From the NCBI GenBank assembly GCA_032988165.1, contig JANTQF010000110.1, positions 41,206 to 105,205 on the forward strand: DNA of 64,000 nucleotides. The letters are read 5' to 3'. Below, piece after piece: positions 1 through 9,573 of this stretch. Positions within the stretch are counted from its first letter, which is position 1. Each line of letters opens with the position of its first letter. The DNA is from Emmonsiellopsis sp. PD_33. Taxonomy: Eukaryota > Ascomycota > Eurotiomycetes > Onygenales > Ajellomycetaceae. The notes beneath the pieces are model-generated. The model did not search any database and had not been told where the DNA came from. It saw only the letters and a list, made by a program, of their open reading frames with translations. Position numbers and translations under genes: made by a program.

Positions 1-979
1 TCAAAACCAGTATCTAACATCACCATCTTCTCCTCCGTCAGCAAACTTCCCTCACGGCAACCAGGTTAGTCCTATGTACCAGCCACAAGGGAACATGACT
101 TCTGTCCCTCAGTATCCAGTGGGTGTACCACCTCATCTAAACCAGGGTAATTGGCAGCCTGGGCATATGCAGCAATCACCTCCCTATGCTGGATTTTCGC
201 CTATTAACCAGCTTCCCCCGATGGTTTCCCAACAGTGTTCGACTAGATCCTCCCCTGGAATGAATTCGTATGCTGCCCCCAACAATATGCAGTTCCAACA
301 GAATCCCTCGACATGGAATCAACCACAGTACTCGTCCGCTTATTCCCCAGCGCCCGCCCAACGGAACCAGCCTGTTCAGTGGCCAAATTACCCTCAAGCG
401 ATGAACCCTAGTCAGGTGGCTTATCCCTATGGTCAGGTTCCAAATCAATCGTTCCCGCCAAACAGCCCAGGCCAGCATCCTCTTCCAGGCAGTTTTTCTC
501 GTTCCCCATTCAACCCGCAAACAAGGTCGTTTGTGCCTGGAAGTAACTCCCAACCTCGATTTCCTACAAACACCTCACAACCGACGATGGGTGGAGCCTA
601 TTTGAACCCCCAGTATCCACAGTCAGTATCATGGCATGGTGGCCAGGACCACCCGAATCATTCCTCAAGCTACTCCGGGTCTCAAGGCAGCGTTAAAACA
701 TCTGCTCCGCCCACCTCCATGGTCCACTCCCCCAGTCATGGGGCGCCGGCTGGCACCCATGACTCGATAGCAAAATGGGGAACTCCATCTCATCTTCCGC
801 CTAAGCCTCCACCATCCGAAATACCTTACGATTTCGAACTCAAAAACAAAACTCCCGCTTTACCTTCGCAACCCTTTCCCACTGTGCCAGCCTCAACCCC
901 TAAATCTGGCGGCCCTCTTGTGGTATCTGGGGGCATGGCGCACCAACGACCCCGTGGCAACATGACGACGGGCCTATAA
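1..979 (+). CDS. Partial Pro/Gln/Ser-rich protein, C-terminal part
   Basis: The reading frame is open from base 2 to a TAA at 977-979, so the start and any N-terminal domain lie outside the window. The visible ~325 residues are low complexity, rich in Pro, Gln, Ser, Asn and Tyr, with no domain, membrane segment or cysteine pattern I recognise. The last ~80 residues are less repetitive (a KWGTPSHLPPKPPP stretch, then a PYDFE motif) and end in a basic PRG segment. Such tails are common in fungal RNA-binding and transcription-related proteins, but I cannot assign a family. The 3' end faces the bL17m gene on the other strand. Confidence 0.75.
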   Translation, partial: QNQYLTSPSSPPSANFPHGNQVSPMYQPQGNMTSVPQYPVGVPPHLNQGNWQPGHMQQSPPYAGFSPINQLPPMVSQQCSTRSSPGMNSYAAPNNMQFQQNPSTWNQPQYSSAYSPAPAQRNQPVQWPNYPQAMNPSQVAYPYGQVPNQSFPPNSPGQHPLPGSFSRSPFNPQTRSFVPGSNSQPRFPTNTSQPTMGGAYLNPQYPQSVSWHGGQDHPNHSSSYSGSQGSVKTSAPPTSMVHSPSHGAPAGTHDSIAKWGTPSHLPPKPPPSEIPYDFELKNKTPALPSQPFPTVPASTPKSGGPLVVSGGMAHQRPRGNMTTGL

Positions 980-1936
980 TACACATTTTCCTGCTACTTG
1001 GCTGCATGGTATGGTGAACATTGGAGTGATACCGGATTTAAAACTATCATGGTCATGGTGAGGCGGCGGCGGGGGGGCGTATCTGGGTAGCTTCTGGTTA
1101 ATTTGGTGGCGGGAATTGACAAACATTAGCTTTGCAATCATCAATGGTTGGCGTCGTGTTTATATCCCTTTTTTTTTCATTCGAGTCATTCTCGCCGTGT
1201 GGCTCTCTGTCTCATTTCCTACGTCACACGGGGCCCTATTTAAACGGATTCTAGCGATGGAAGTTGTTTTCTTTTATCTGCTCGAAGGAGTCGGAGTGAA
1301 AGCAGATGTTTACATCAGTGTGTGGCTTTTTTCTCTCTCTTTGGTCTGCATGGATAATGGATAATGGGGTGGGTAGAAGAAGAAGCCCTTCCATTCCCCT
1401 TGTTTACCTACTAGACTTGTGTCCTTGATGATATCCAGATTATGTCCGTTTCCTATCGCCTCAAATCCTGCGGAGCTGCTGTCTAACTCTCTGTTTGGTC
1501 ATATTTGCTTTTCTGTGACTAACTTCCCTTTTCTTAATTCCACATATTGTTATTGTTTGTCTGTTTTGTCACTTTTTGTTAGGGACTAGAAAGAAAGCAT
1601 GAGATGAGAATAAATGGATTTAATTAGCCTTTTTTTTCTCCTGTTGGATGTGTTGGGCATGTTGGACAAGTTAGAAATCGCCCTCCCCACCCACCTTTGA
1701 TATGATCATCCTCGAACGGTCGTCTGAGGGATACATCATAATAAGATGATTTGAAACTAATTCCTTTCTCCATAGTCTATATCAATAATATACAGTACAA
1801 ATCGGACCAGTATCTCATACAAGCAGCCCATACGAAACCCAACCCAAGCTCATCAGACAAAGTAAAACAAACGACACAAAAAAAAATAACATAATCCCCC
1901 CACAAAAGAAAAGAAAAGAAAAAGAGCCCCAACCAT
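980..1936. other. Convergent 3' spacer
   Basis: This is the 3' flank shared by the Pro/Gln-rich gene (+) and bL17m (-). It is T-rich with short poly-T runs in its first part and A-rich near 1870-1925, as expected for two facing 3' UTRs. I see no coding exon, tRNA or repeat. Confidence 0.6.
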
Positions 1937-2677
1937 CTAGTCAATCTCCTCCTCCCCCTCCCCCTTCTTCCTCCCCTCCCTCGCAATCCTCTCCACCTCC
2001 CTCTCCAACTCCTTCTCCCCATCCTTCCTATACCTCGTCACCTTCTTCACATTCAACGCCGTAATCTGATTCAACCCCGCATTGCCCAGCGCGCGCTGCC
2101 GCGCCAGCGTGCGCGCGGTCATGGCGAAGCGCACGTCGCGCGGCCCGTCGACGAGCTGCAGGATGGCCGAGGGCGCTTGGTCGTCCTTTTTGGGCTCAAC
2201 GCGGAGCACGCGGGTGTAGCCGCCTGGTCGGGTGAGGTAGCGGTCGCGGATGGGGCCGAAGAGTTTTTGCATTAGTTCGGGTTTCTAGGGGTGGGATTGT
2301 TAGTTCGTGTTGGTTGGTTGGTTGGTTGGATGGGAGGAGGTAGATGGATAGATGGGGGCTTTGTGGTGTGGTGGCTCCATCTCCCTTCAAATGCCACATG
2401 GTATGACGGAGGTCCCACAGGTCAAGAAGGGAATATATATATATATTCAAAAATCACATACAAAAAACACCGCCTGCGCGCTCTGTCGGCTTGCCACCGT
2501 ATTCTTCTTGCCCAATGTGATCAGCTTGTCCGCCATGCGTTGTGCCTCCTTGGCCTTGGGCCATGTCGTCGTGATCGCCTCGTGCTCGAAGAGCGATGTG
2601 ACCAGATTTCGAAGGAGGGCCTTTCGGTGCGCTGAGTCGCGGCCTAGATGGCGGTATTTCATGTGGCCGCCTGCCAT
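1937..2677 (-). CDS. MRPL8: Mitochondrial ribosomal protein bL17m
   Basis: Two exons: 2677-2462 and 2284-1937, 187 aa. The donor is GTATGT and the acceptor CTAG, and both junctions are in phase 0. The start MAGGHMKYRHLGRDSAHRKAL and the segment LVTSLFEHEAITTT are the bL17 N-terminal fold. Downstream, KLFGPIRDRYLTRPGGYTRV is the conserved block of fungal mitochondrial L17. A charged Glu/Lys/Arg-rich C-terminal tail follows, as is usual for the mitochondrial forms. The product belongs to the large subunit of the mitoribosome. The gene is divergent from the Mic12 gene (start at 3260), so two mitochondrial genes may share a 582-bp promoter region. Coding-strand composition flips from C-rich to G-rich inside the gene (see findings). 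Confidence 0.93.
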
Positions 2678-3259
2678 GGTGGAGAGTTGTCGACGGGGGG
2701 AGCCGGCGGTGGGATCGGATGGGGGGTTTGGTGAGGGTGTTGGCTGGCAATTGAGCAGGGGGTGCCAATTGCTGTCTGAGTAGGCGGTAGGATAGAGACT
2801 GATTCGGGATTGAGGTGGGTTGCGGTGGTAATCGAGGGTGTTTTGGTGGATGTTGCCGTCTGGTGGTTGGAGGTTGAGATTTTGAGGTTGAGAAGAATTG
2901 CGGGATTCCAGCCAATCGGAGCACAGGCCAGTTGACCGCGAAAAATGGCTCAGAGCAGCTGCTCAGAAAAATATCGAGATGGACAACCAGCAGTGTCTTC
3001 TATCCCGGTGGATTATTATATTGTTTCTTCTACATTTCTCCAGTATAACGACTCGCAATTGATTTCTCCTTTCTTTTCGAGGACAGCTCCCGCAATTCCC
3101 CAGACATTGATGCCATAGTTCTCTCACTACTGCTCGGAGCTACTGATATTTTCCACCGCACTCCAACCTCCAAGACCAGCAGGAGAAAACATATTTTAAC
3201 CGCCAGGAGGCGGAGTCTCCATTCATCTCGTTTCTTCCAAAAAGAAAGAAGAAGTAAAA
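2678..3259. promoter_or_regulatory. Divergent promoter region, bL17m / Mic12
   Basis: This 582-bp interval separates the start codons of two nuclear genes for mitochondrial proteins transcribed in opposite directions. It must carry both promoters and 5' UTRs. I see no clear TATA box near either start and no coding exon. Confidence 0.5.
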
Positions 3260-3868
3260 ATGGGCTTCCTCAGCGGCTTCGTGAGTTCCTCCCTCCCTAC
3301 TACCCTACCCTCCATCCGTCCAATCCCTCCCATCCCGCCACCAACTCCCGTATCAACAGAAGAAAAAAAAGAACAATCCCCTCCCTCCATAAATCCAAAT
3401 GCAAACACACATACACATACCCATGAACCATCCCCCCCTCCATACAACCAAAAAACTAACCCACCCACTCAGTTCTCCGGCATAGCCCTAACAACCACAA
3501 CCCTCTACATCTCCCTAACCCTCCACCAAGCAACCCGCCACCACCAACACCTCCTCCTCCGCGAACAGATCGATCTCATAAACGCCATCGCCTTACCCGT
3601 CACCCCCTCTTCCTCCTCCACTATCAATCTCTCCCGCCCCCCGCGAACAACAGACGACCCCGCCATCGCCGCGGTTATGGCGAGGAGCGGCTATGCAGCG
3701 CGACCGCGCGGTGACCGGCCCGGAGTGTTGGAGTTGGCGAAGGAGAGGTGGAATGGGGAGGTGAGGGGGTTGGTTAGGTGGGTGCAGGAGGTTAGGTGGG
3801 AGGATGTTAGGGGGTGGGGGAAGGTGGGGGAGGGGGTTGTGAGGAGGGCTGTGTGGGGTGGGGAGTAG
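3260..3868 (+). CDS. MIC12: MICOS complex subunit Mic12 (Aim5)
   Basis: Exons 3260-3280 and 3473-3868 give 138 aa. The first exon codes only MGFLSGF. The GTGAGT intron is 192 nt, with a CTAAC branch site just before the CAG acceptor. The short MGF start, a single N-terminal hydrophobic segment (IALTTTTLYISLTL, about residues 10-25) and the later ELAKERWNGEV block with Trp-rich helices are typical of fungal Mic12. The protein sits in the mitochondrial inner membrane at crista junctions. The intron contains no in-frame stop, so the unspliced frame also reads through; splicing is preferred because it joins the hydrophobic segment directly to MGFLSGF, as in the family. The + strand turns from C/A-rich to G/T-rich near 3690. 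Confidence 0.85.
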   Translation: MGFLSGFVSSSLPTTLPSIRPIPPIPPPTPVSTEEKKEQSPPSINPNANTHTHTHEPSPPPYNQKTNPPTQFSGIALTTTTLYISLTLHQATRHHQHLLLREQIDLINAIALPVTPSSSSTINLSRPPRTTDDPAIAAVMARSGYAARPRGDRPGVLELAKERWNGEVRGLVRWVQEVRWEDVRGWGKVGEGVVRRAVWGGE

Positions 3869-4725
3869 GTAGGTGGTGGGAGGGAAGTAGGGGGATGAGG
3901 TTAACCCTAGGGAAGGGGGGAAGGCGAGTGGGGGCATGGGGGATGAATGAATGGGAGGGTATTTGAAAGGATGGGGGCAATAAGTGCTACTTTGTTCTGG
4001 TGAAGGGGTAGTTGATTGTGGATGTTGGTTTTAATTGGTGTTATGGTTTATGTTGTTTGATACCCTATCTTATGTTTAATTATGTTTCATTTGTTGGCAT
4101 GTAACAGCACGTCGGATTCGGGATTGAGATCCTATCTAACACATGTACGAGGGGATGTGTGATATGTGAGAAGAGGCACTGCATGCCGGGTATTGTACTC
4201 CTTGTGATCAATCTATTTCCTTGGACTTCTGCCTTGTATAGGAGATGTCGCTCTGTGCAAAGGGAAAAGGATAGCGCCTCCCCTATCTAACCTAGCATTG
4301 CTTTAGGTTTGGGCAATTGGTGACAGGGAGTGTGATATCGGGCCAACGTGGGAAGCCCCGAGGTCCTTGTAGTTCCAAACTAGTCGGCTGGATATTTTGT
4401 AAATATAGATCCAAAATTCCTCATGCATTGCAAATATAAGATCGGGCCGGACTGGGCATAATGATTGCGCCAGTGCAACGCTAGTCGCAGGTCTCAATTG
4501 AGACTTTGCGTAATTCTTCCGGAGCGCAAGTGGTGACCGAGGAGGACGATATAGATAGCCGATGAAGCGTGTTGCTCACGAACCTCGAAGAAACCAAATC
4601 CCGCACAATTCAAAGTTTCTGCACGACAAATTTTCGTTGTGATGGCGTTATCTTGAGGTTCCAGCTTGACTGGCTGTTGATGCGGATTATTAGTGATAAC
4701 AATATGCCGATAGCAATACCGTGTT
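3869..4725. other. Convergent 3' spacer
   Basis: The first ~100 bases continue the G-rich composition of the end of Mic12. The rest is ordinary AT-balanced sequence between two converging genes. Short open frames at 4303-4497 and 4494-4796 on the minus strand resemble nothing I know. Confidence 0.55.
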
Positions 4726-5496
4726 TCAGGTAATGGATCCGGCTGCAGTGACCACGCTCTCACTCTCACTCCATATGTCCTTGCTCTCCCGTTCAACCTC
4801 CTTCATGGCAAGTGCGACTTCTTCCAGCTTGGCCACAACATCCAAAACCCCGCTATTGACACGGTCAAAGTATCTATCATTAGCCTCTCGTCTCTTCCGC
4901 GCCAGCAGAATATCTCTTTCCGTCTTCTCATCCAAGTCCTTCTGTGTACCATCATCTGTATTAGCAACCGAGTCGTTGCGAGTAGTAGATTCTGCCGTAG
5001 TCCCCTTGGCCGCATGTGGCCCCTCGTCCTCGACAGGGGGGTTTTCCACCACCTCGTCCGCCTCACTTCTGGCCCATGCCTGCGCTAGCGCCAGCTGCTT
5101 GGCTCGGAGTTCTTCCAGCGCCTTAGCGTGTTCCGTTCCAAAAACGTGGTCGGCATTGATGGCCGTCAGTTCCACTTCCGCAAGCGTGTTCTGCATCTCC
5201 TGCCACAGGGCATCTGCACCGTCAAGGTCACCCTGGCCCGGAAGCCGGGACGGGCGCAGGAAGGGGGAAGAACCGGGGGCAGAGATATCAGGCGGAATGC
5301 TTCGCGCCGACTGCTGACGCAGGAGAGGTGGCTCATTGGGGGCGGGTTTAGCCGTGGTATGTGAGCCCGGAAGCAGGCCAGCTGGCAGAGAGAGATTAGA
5401 GGTGTTGAGGGAGGGCGGCCCTTGGAAGAGGAAGGGGGGTGGGAGGCGCTGCGAGGACTTCCTGGAGGGCATGTCGGGCTTGGGAACGGTGGCCAT
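4726..5496 (-). CDS. Conserved hypothetical protein with C-terminal coiled coil
   Basis: Intronless, 256 aa from the ATG at 5496 (MATVPKPDMPSRKSSQRLPPP). The frame stays open further upstream, but that part looks like 5' UTR and lies in the spacer shared with RPS23. The first ~90 residues are Pro/Ser-rich and disordered-looking. A helical block around residues 95-145 (WQEMQNTLAEVELTAINADH, then HAKALEELRAKQLALAQAWARSE) and a second one at the C-terminus (RDILLARKRREANDRYFDRV, then KLEEVALAMKEVERESKDIW) look like coiled coils, with an acidic linker between. The size and helix pattern would suit a subunit of a small trafficking or tethering complex, but I do not recognise the family and assign no function. 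Confidence 0.75.
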   Translation of the reverse strand: MATVPKPDMPSRKSSQRLPPPFLFQGPPSLNTSNLSLPAGLLPGSHTTAKPAPNEPPLLRQQSARSIPPDISAPGSSPFLRPSRLPGQGDLDGADALWQEMQNTLAEVELTAINADHVFGTEHAKALEELRAKQLALAQAWARSEADEVVENPPVEDEGPHAAKGTTAESTTRNDSVANTDDGTQKDLDEKTERDILLARKRREANDRYFDRVNSGVLDVVAKLEEVALAMKEVERESKDIWSESESVVTAAGSIT

Positions 5497-6201
5497 GGCT
5501 GTTTGCGGCGTGGTGGTTCGCTCCACAAGAAAAGGATAATGGCAGATGGTGATGCAGCATGGACGGGGGGGTGTTTGATTGAAGATAGACACTGCTGGAC
5601 GAGGATGCACTATCAGAAGGCTGTGACTGGACAGACACAGACACACACACCAAGCACCGCACCCAGCGCAGTCGCAGACAGGACAGCCAGCGAACTTAGC
5701 ACCGTCGGGGGTTGCAGCTCGCAACTTGCAAGTATCACCAGCGAGAGATAGTCGGACAGGGTTGAGGTTGGGGTAAGCAGGAGTGGCGGAACAACATTCG
5801 GCCGGTCCGGCATGCGGCTCGCTTAGGAAACCCACACCGACATTTTCCACGACGAAAGTTGACGCCGGCGACGAGTGACTTTTGTGCGAGCGACGACTTC
5901 TCTCGACAACCCATCCCAACACCCCTCGTCCTGTCTGCTGCAGTTTGGCGATAGCCCTCCAACCGGTACGTGTGCCTCCCCCCTCCCGGTGAAACAGCTT
6001 AATCCCTCCCAGCCAGCCCTGTCCAACACCCTCCTGCGCCTCTATATAAACCCCTATCAGTCCTCCCCCCACGACAGCCTCAATCCTCCGACCCTCCGTC
6101 CTATCTCTCTCTCTGCAAAATTCTCCTCCAGGCTAACTCGAGAAATCTCTTAATTCCACCCCTGCAGCACCCAGTACACAGTTCCCGACACATCAGACAT
6201 C
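5497..6201. promoter_or_regulatory. Divergent promoter region, coiled-coil gene / RPS23
   Basis: This 705-bp region lies between two start codons on opposite strands. It holds a C/A microsatellite-like patch (5636-5652) and pyrimidine-rich leader sequence upstream of RPS23 (about 5990-6130), as is common for highly expressed ribosomal protein genes. A GTACGT near 5967 followed by a pyrimidine tract could be a 5' UTR intron; this is not proven. Confidence 0.5.
6043..6050 (+). promoter_or_regulatory. TATA-like element upstream of RPS23
   Basis: TATATAAA stands about 150 bp before the RPS23 ATG, followed by pyrimidine-rich sequence that would suit a transcription start. The match is exact for a TATA box, but it is inferred from sequence alone. 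Confidence 0.35.
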
Positions 6202-6907
6202 ATGGGAAAGGGAAAGCCCCGTGGTCTCAACGCCGCCCGCAAGCTGCGCAACCATCGCCGTGAGGGTAAATGGGCCGATCTCACATACAAGAAGCGCCTT
6301 CTCGGAACCGCCTTCAAGTCCTCGCCATTCGGTGGCTCCTCCCACGCCAAGGGTATCGTCCTCGAGAAGGTCGGTGTTGAGGCCAAACAGCCCAACTCCG
6401 CCATTCGGAAGTGTGTCAAGGTCCAGCTGATCAAGAACGGAAAGAAAGTCACTGCTTTCGGTGCGTAATATATACATGCTCCTACAGAATCTTTGTTTTG
6501 GGTGGGATTGCGGGTTTTTATTCTACGCCAGGGCTATGTTGTGTTTCATTTGGTGGTTGTGGGAGGAATGGGAGGCGGGATGTAGAAGAGGAGGGAATTT
6601 TTACGCTTCAAGGAAGGACCGGACAATATGGATACAACATGGCCCGAGGGGGGAATATGCAATCGCTGTCAGGTTGGACGGAAGACTTTATTCCGGAATA
6701 AAACACTGACATATCACTCGTTTTACAGTTCCCAATGACGGTTGCTTGAACTTCGTCGACGAGAACGACGAGGTCCTGCTCGCCGGTTTCGGTCGCAAGG
6801 GCAAGGCCAAGGGTGATATTCCCGGTGTCCGATTCAAGGTCGTCAAGGTCTCCGGCGTTGGCCTTTCGGCTCTGTGGAAGGAGAAGAAGGAAAAGCCAAG
6901 ATCGTAA
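6202..6907 (+). CDS. RPS23: 40S ribosomal protein uS12 (Rps23)
   Basis: Exons 6202-6460 and 6729-6907, 145 aa, exactly the size of yeast Rps23. The 268-nt GTGCGT..ACAG intron interrupts a Val codon in TAFVPNDG. The start MGKGKPRGLNAARKLRNHRR and the decoding-centre loop KQPNSAIRKC identify uS12, which lines the 40S A site and monitors codon-anticodon pairing. Pro64 within QPNSA is the residue hydroxylated in yeast Rps23 (established knowledge for the family). The C-terminus ends KEKKEKPRS as expected. The 3' flank is G-rich and converges on the eIF2B beta gene. Confidence 0.97.
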
Positions 6908-7363
6908 ACGGATCGTGTAATCTTGGTTGTGGGGGGGTGGTAGGAGGGGAGGGGTTGTTTGTTTTTGCAGGGCAATTATTTTTGTGTGTTACTGGCCAGA
7001 AATGACCGGATGATTAGATGGCTTATCTCCTACAAATATTATTGGGATGGCGTCTTTTGCTCGAAAGTGATATATGAAAAACGATCCTCCTTTCCCAAGG
7101 TCTAGGTGGGGACTGGGTTTAAAATAATGAATCCCCGTTCGTTGACGAGATAAGGCGGTCCGATGATCCTGGTGCATACAACTCTGCATGTGTCTTTTGT
7201 TCCATTGTTGTTCTAACGAATCGTTCCATTTCTATTTATCGTAAAATGCCCCCTCCCCCTTTTTTTTTTCGTTTGATTTCGTTATCTAACCCCCCCCTGA
7301 AACAAACTATCCAAAGCGAAACCCCCCCTTCGATTCGTCCCTTACCCTGCCCGACTTCCCAGT
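6908..7363. other. Convergent 3' spacer
   Basis: A G-rich patch at 6928-6960 follows RPS23, and a C-rich patch at 7248-7350 precedes the end of the minus-strand eIF2B gene. Between them is plain 3' UTR-like sequence with no gene. Confidence 0.55.
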
Positions 7364-8973
7364 TTAAAAGTTTATATCCTCCTTTCGGTAGTGATCTGAA
7401 ACTATCCGGTACAAATAAGAAGGCGCATGTCCACCCCTGCCAACGCAAAAAAGCATGTCAGTTAGCGTGCACGTTACTGCATCCCCGCATCACAGAATTT
7501 GATTGTGCATAAGAAGCTAAAGCAGGAGATCGAAATAGGAAAGCAACTTACAAATTTGTAATATAAAGATCCACCAGCTCGGCCGGGACATAATCATATA
7601 GTGGGTTATCAACGTCAATCTTGTCCAAGTCGCCCTCTTCGTAGGGTAGAACTGCACTCGCGTCGCCGTATTCGATAAGTGATTCGTAGTCGAAAGGGTA
7701 AATGGGGCTGAGTTTGTATATCCCGCTGACAACGATGACGGGAATCTTGTGCACTTTTGCGGCATTGGCGATCACCCTTGTCCCCGCTGCGGCTACCAGT
7801 CCGCCATTTGCCAGGACTGAATGGGTCCCCAGGATGACTTTATTAACTCGTGACATCAGGGCGAAGACCGCCGAGTCGGGAATTAGAATCACAGTAGCTC
7901 CAAGTTCGGTAAGGGATTTTTGGAACGATTCGGGACTTAAGCTGTCGTCATCTCCGCTAACGGGGCCTGCAACAATCGTATGCGTCTCTTTGTGGTTATT
8001 GGGGTAGGCTTCAGCATATATGACTGTAAACTTCCGTTTTGCTGCAGCTTTAGCCAAGAATTTATGCACCGTCGCCGACGACGTATATGTGAGGATGACC
8101 TCATCGGAGTGGATATGCTCGAGGGCATAGCTGGCAATTTGGTCTTCCACCTGGCTTAATTCGTCAACGATCTCACCGATGCCGTCAATCACCTCCGCGC
8201 GGAAATCCTTAGAAATGTACTGCCCAGGGATGCGACCAGAGGGCGATGCATTGACGGGGGAGCCGGCCTGCGGTGACTCCACCTGAGGATGAGAAAGTAG
8301 CCTGAACATAGATATTACTGGAGGAGCGTTGGCGGGTGCAAATGATGGATGAGATGTGAGGAGAGGAGGCCGGGAGGAGGACCGTTCCATTGTGGCAGAT
8401 GATGTACCCCGCTCCGAGTCGCCGTCATTTTTATCTCCATCTTCATGCCGTAACGGACTCGCAACATGTCCAGGTATTCCAAGCTGTGAGCCCTGTATGC
8501 TGTCGGCTGGCTGGGGTGTTTGAGGGCGGGTATCCGATCCGGCGTCGCTCGACAGACTGAACTCGCCCTCTCTTTCATCCTCTGCCTCTTCTCTGATCAG
8601 GCCCAGAACTCGCCGCACAATATTTCCAACAACCATCTCCCTTGGCTGCGCGGCAATTAGCCTCCTTCCCACATTTTGTACGCGGTCAATCAGTTTCGCT
8701 GGGTCTGTGATTCGAGACGTGGAAACTACACGGAGAAGAAGGTATGCCGTTGCGACTGCGCAAGAGTGTGAGGGGCCTATCTGGCGCCGCTTTAGGAGTC
8801 TTTTGATTTGTTAGTCAAAAACATTTCTACAAAAGCGCAGCTCCTGTCTGCCGGGCCATATAGACAGAGACGTACGAAATCAGGTTTTCCGTGGCACTGT
8901 CCACATTGCTAGTTTTCAGTGCTTTGAGGAACGACTGTAACCCCGGGGTTAGGGCTACAGCAGGTGAAGGCAT
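7364..8973 (-). CDS. GCD7: Translation initiation factor eIF2B subunit beta
   Basis: Three exons: 8973-8876, 8799-7552 and 7436-7364, 472 aa. Exon 1 was found by following the frame upstream: MPSPAVALTPGLQSFLKALK runs through NLIS into LLKRRQIGPSHSCAVAT. The short last exon restores the family C-terminus, GGHAPSYLYRIVSDHYRKED. The domain is the IF-2B/Rossmann-like fold, with VILTYTSSATVHKFL, IPDSAVFALMSRVNKVILGT and NGGLVAAAGT visible. eIF2B recycles eIF2-GDP to eIF2-GTP, and the beta subunit is part of the regulatory core that senses phosphorylated eIF2. A ~120-residue Ser/Pro/acidic insertion after the first helical block (about residues 95-215) makes this longer than the 381-aa yeast protein. 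It borders the isocyanide locus. Confidence 0.93.
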
Positions 8974-9573
8974 TGTTGGTATAGCTCCGCGGTATCACCC
9001 AGGCCTCCTTATTCACCTCAGAACTTCGCTCTTCCGTTTATCCTGGCTTGGGCGTAATATGAGGGGGTGGTGGTTGTTGTTGGAATTGTTGAATGAGTGC
9101 AGTACAGTCACCGGAGGCTAGTAGGCAATCGTCCGCACGTGCGACAATGAAACGCACAATAAGTAGACCAACAAAGATATGAGGAATGGAGAGCTAGGAG
9201 TGGGTGCTGTTGGGACAATGCGCTGGGCCGTGTTTGTTTGCGGAAGCTTGGAGCAGCTTTTGAAGCTTTTGATAGACGGTGGGATGACTGTTATCCACGT
9301 ATCGTAATCTTACGCCACTCATACGCAAATTAGTGTATTTTTGGTACCGCCATGTATCCAACCTCATGGAAAGAGCCGCATCCCAATTTCAACCTTCGAT
9401 GCTCCCTTATTAACTTCTGTCCGTTCAAGCTATGCTCAAGACAATCAGTCATCTATATACATTCTAATGTCTGGTTATGGGTGTATACGAAGGATGACCC
9501 CAGCAAAACATGAAAGACGACCCCTAGCCACGGCAAATTAAATTCATGAAACCACGAACGAGCAGGAATCGCT
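8974..9573. other. Spacer between eIF2B beta and isocyanide synthase
   Basis: This 600-bp interval holds the eIF2B beta promoter on its left and the 3' flank of the isocyanide synthase on its right, both genes being on the minus strand. It marks the left edge of the putative cluster. No exon or repeat is seen. Confidence 0.5.

Noticed and set aside
5497..6072. Upstream extension of the coiled-coil protein to residue 448
   Set aside because: The added ~190 residues are Cys/Pro/Ser-rich, have no helical pattern and cover the shared promoter with RPS23; the ATG at 5496 fits a normal start.
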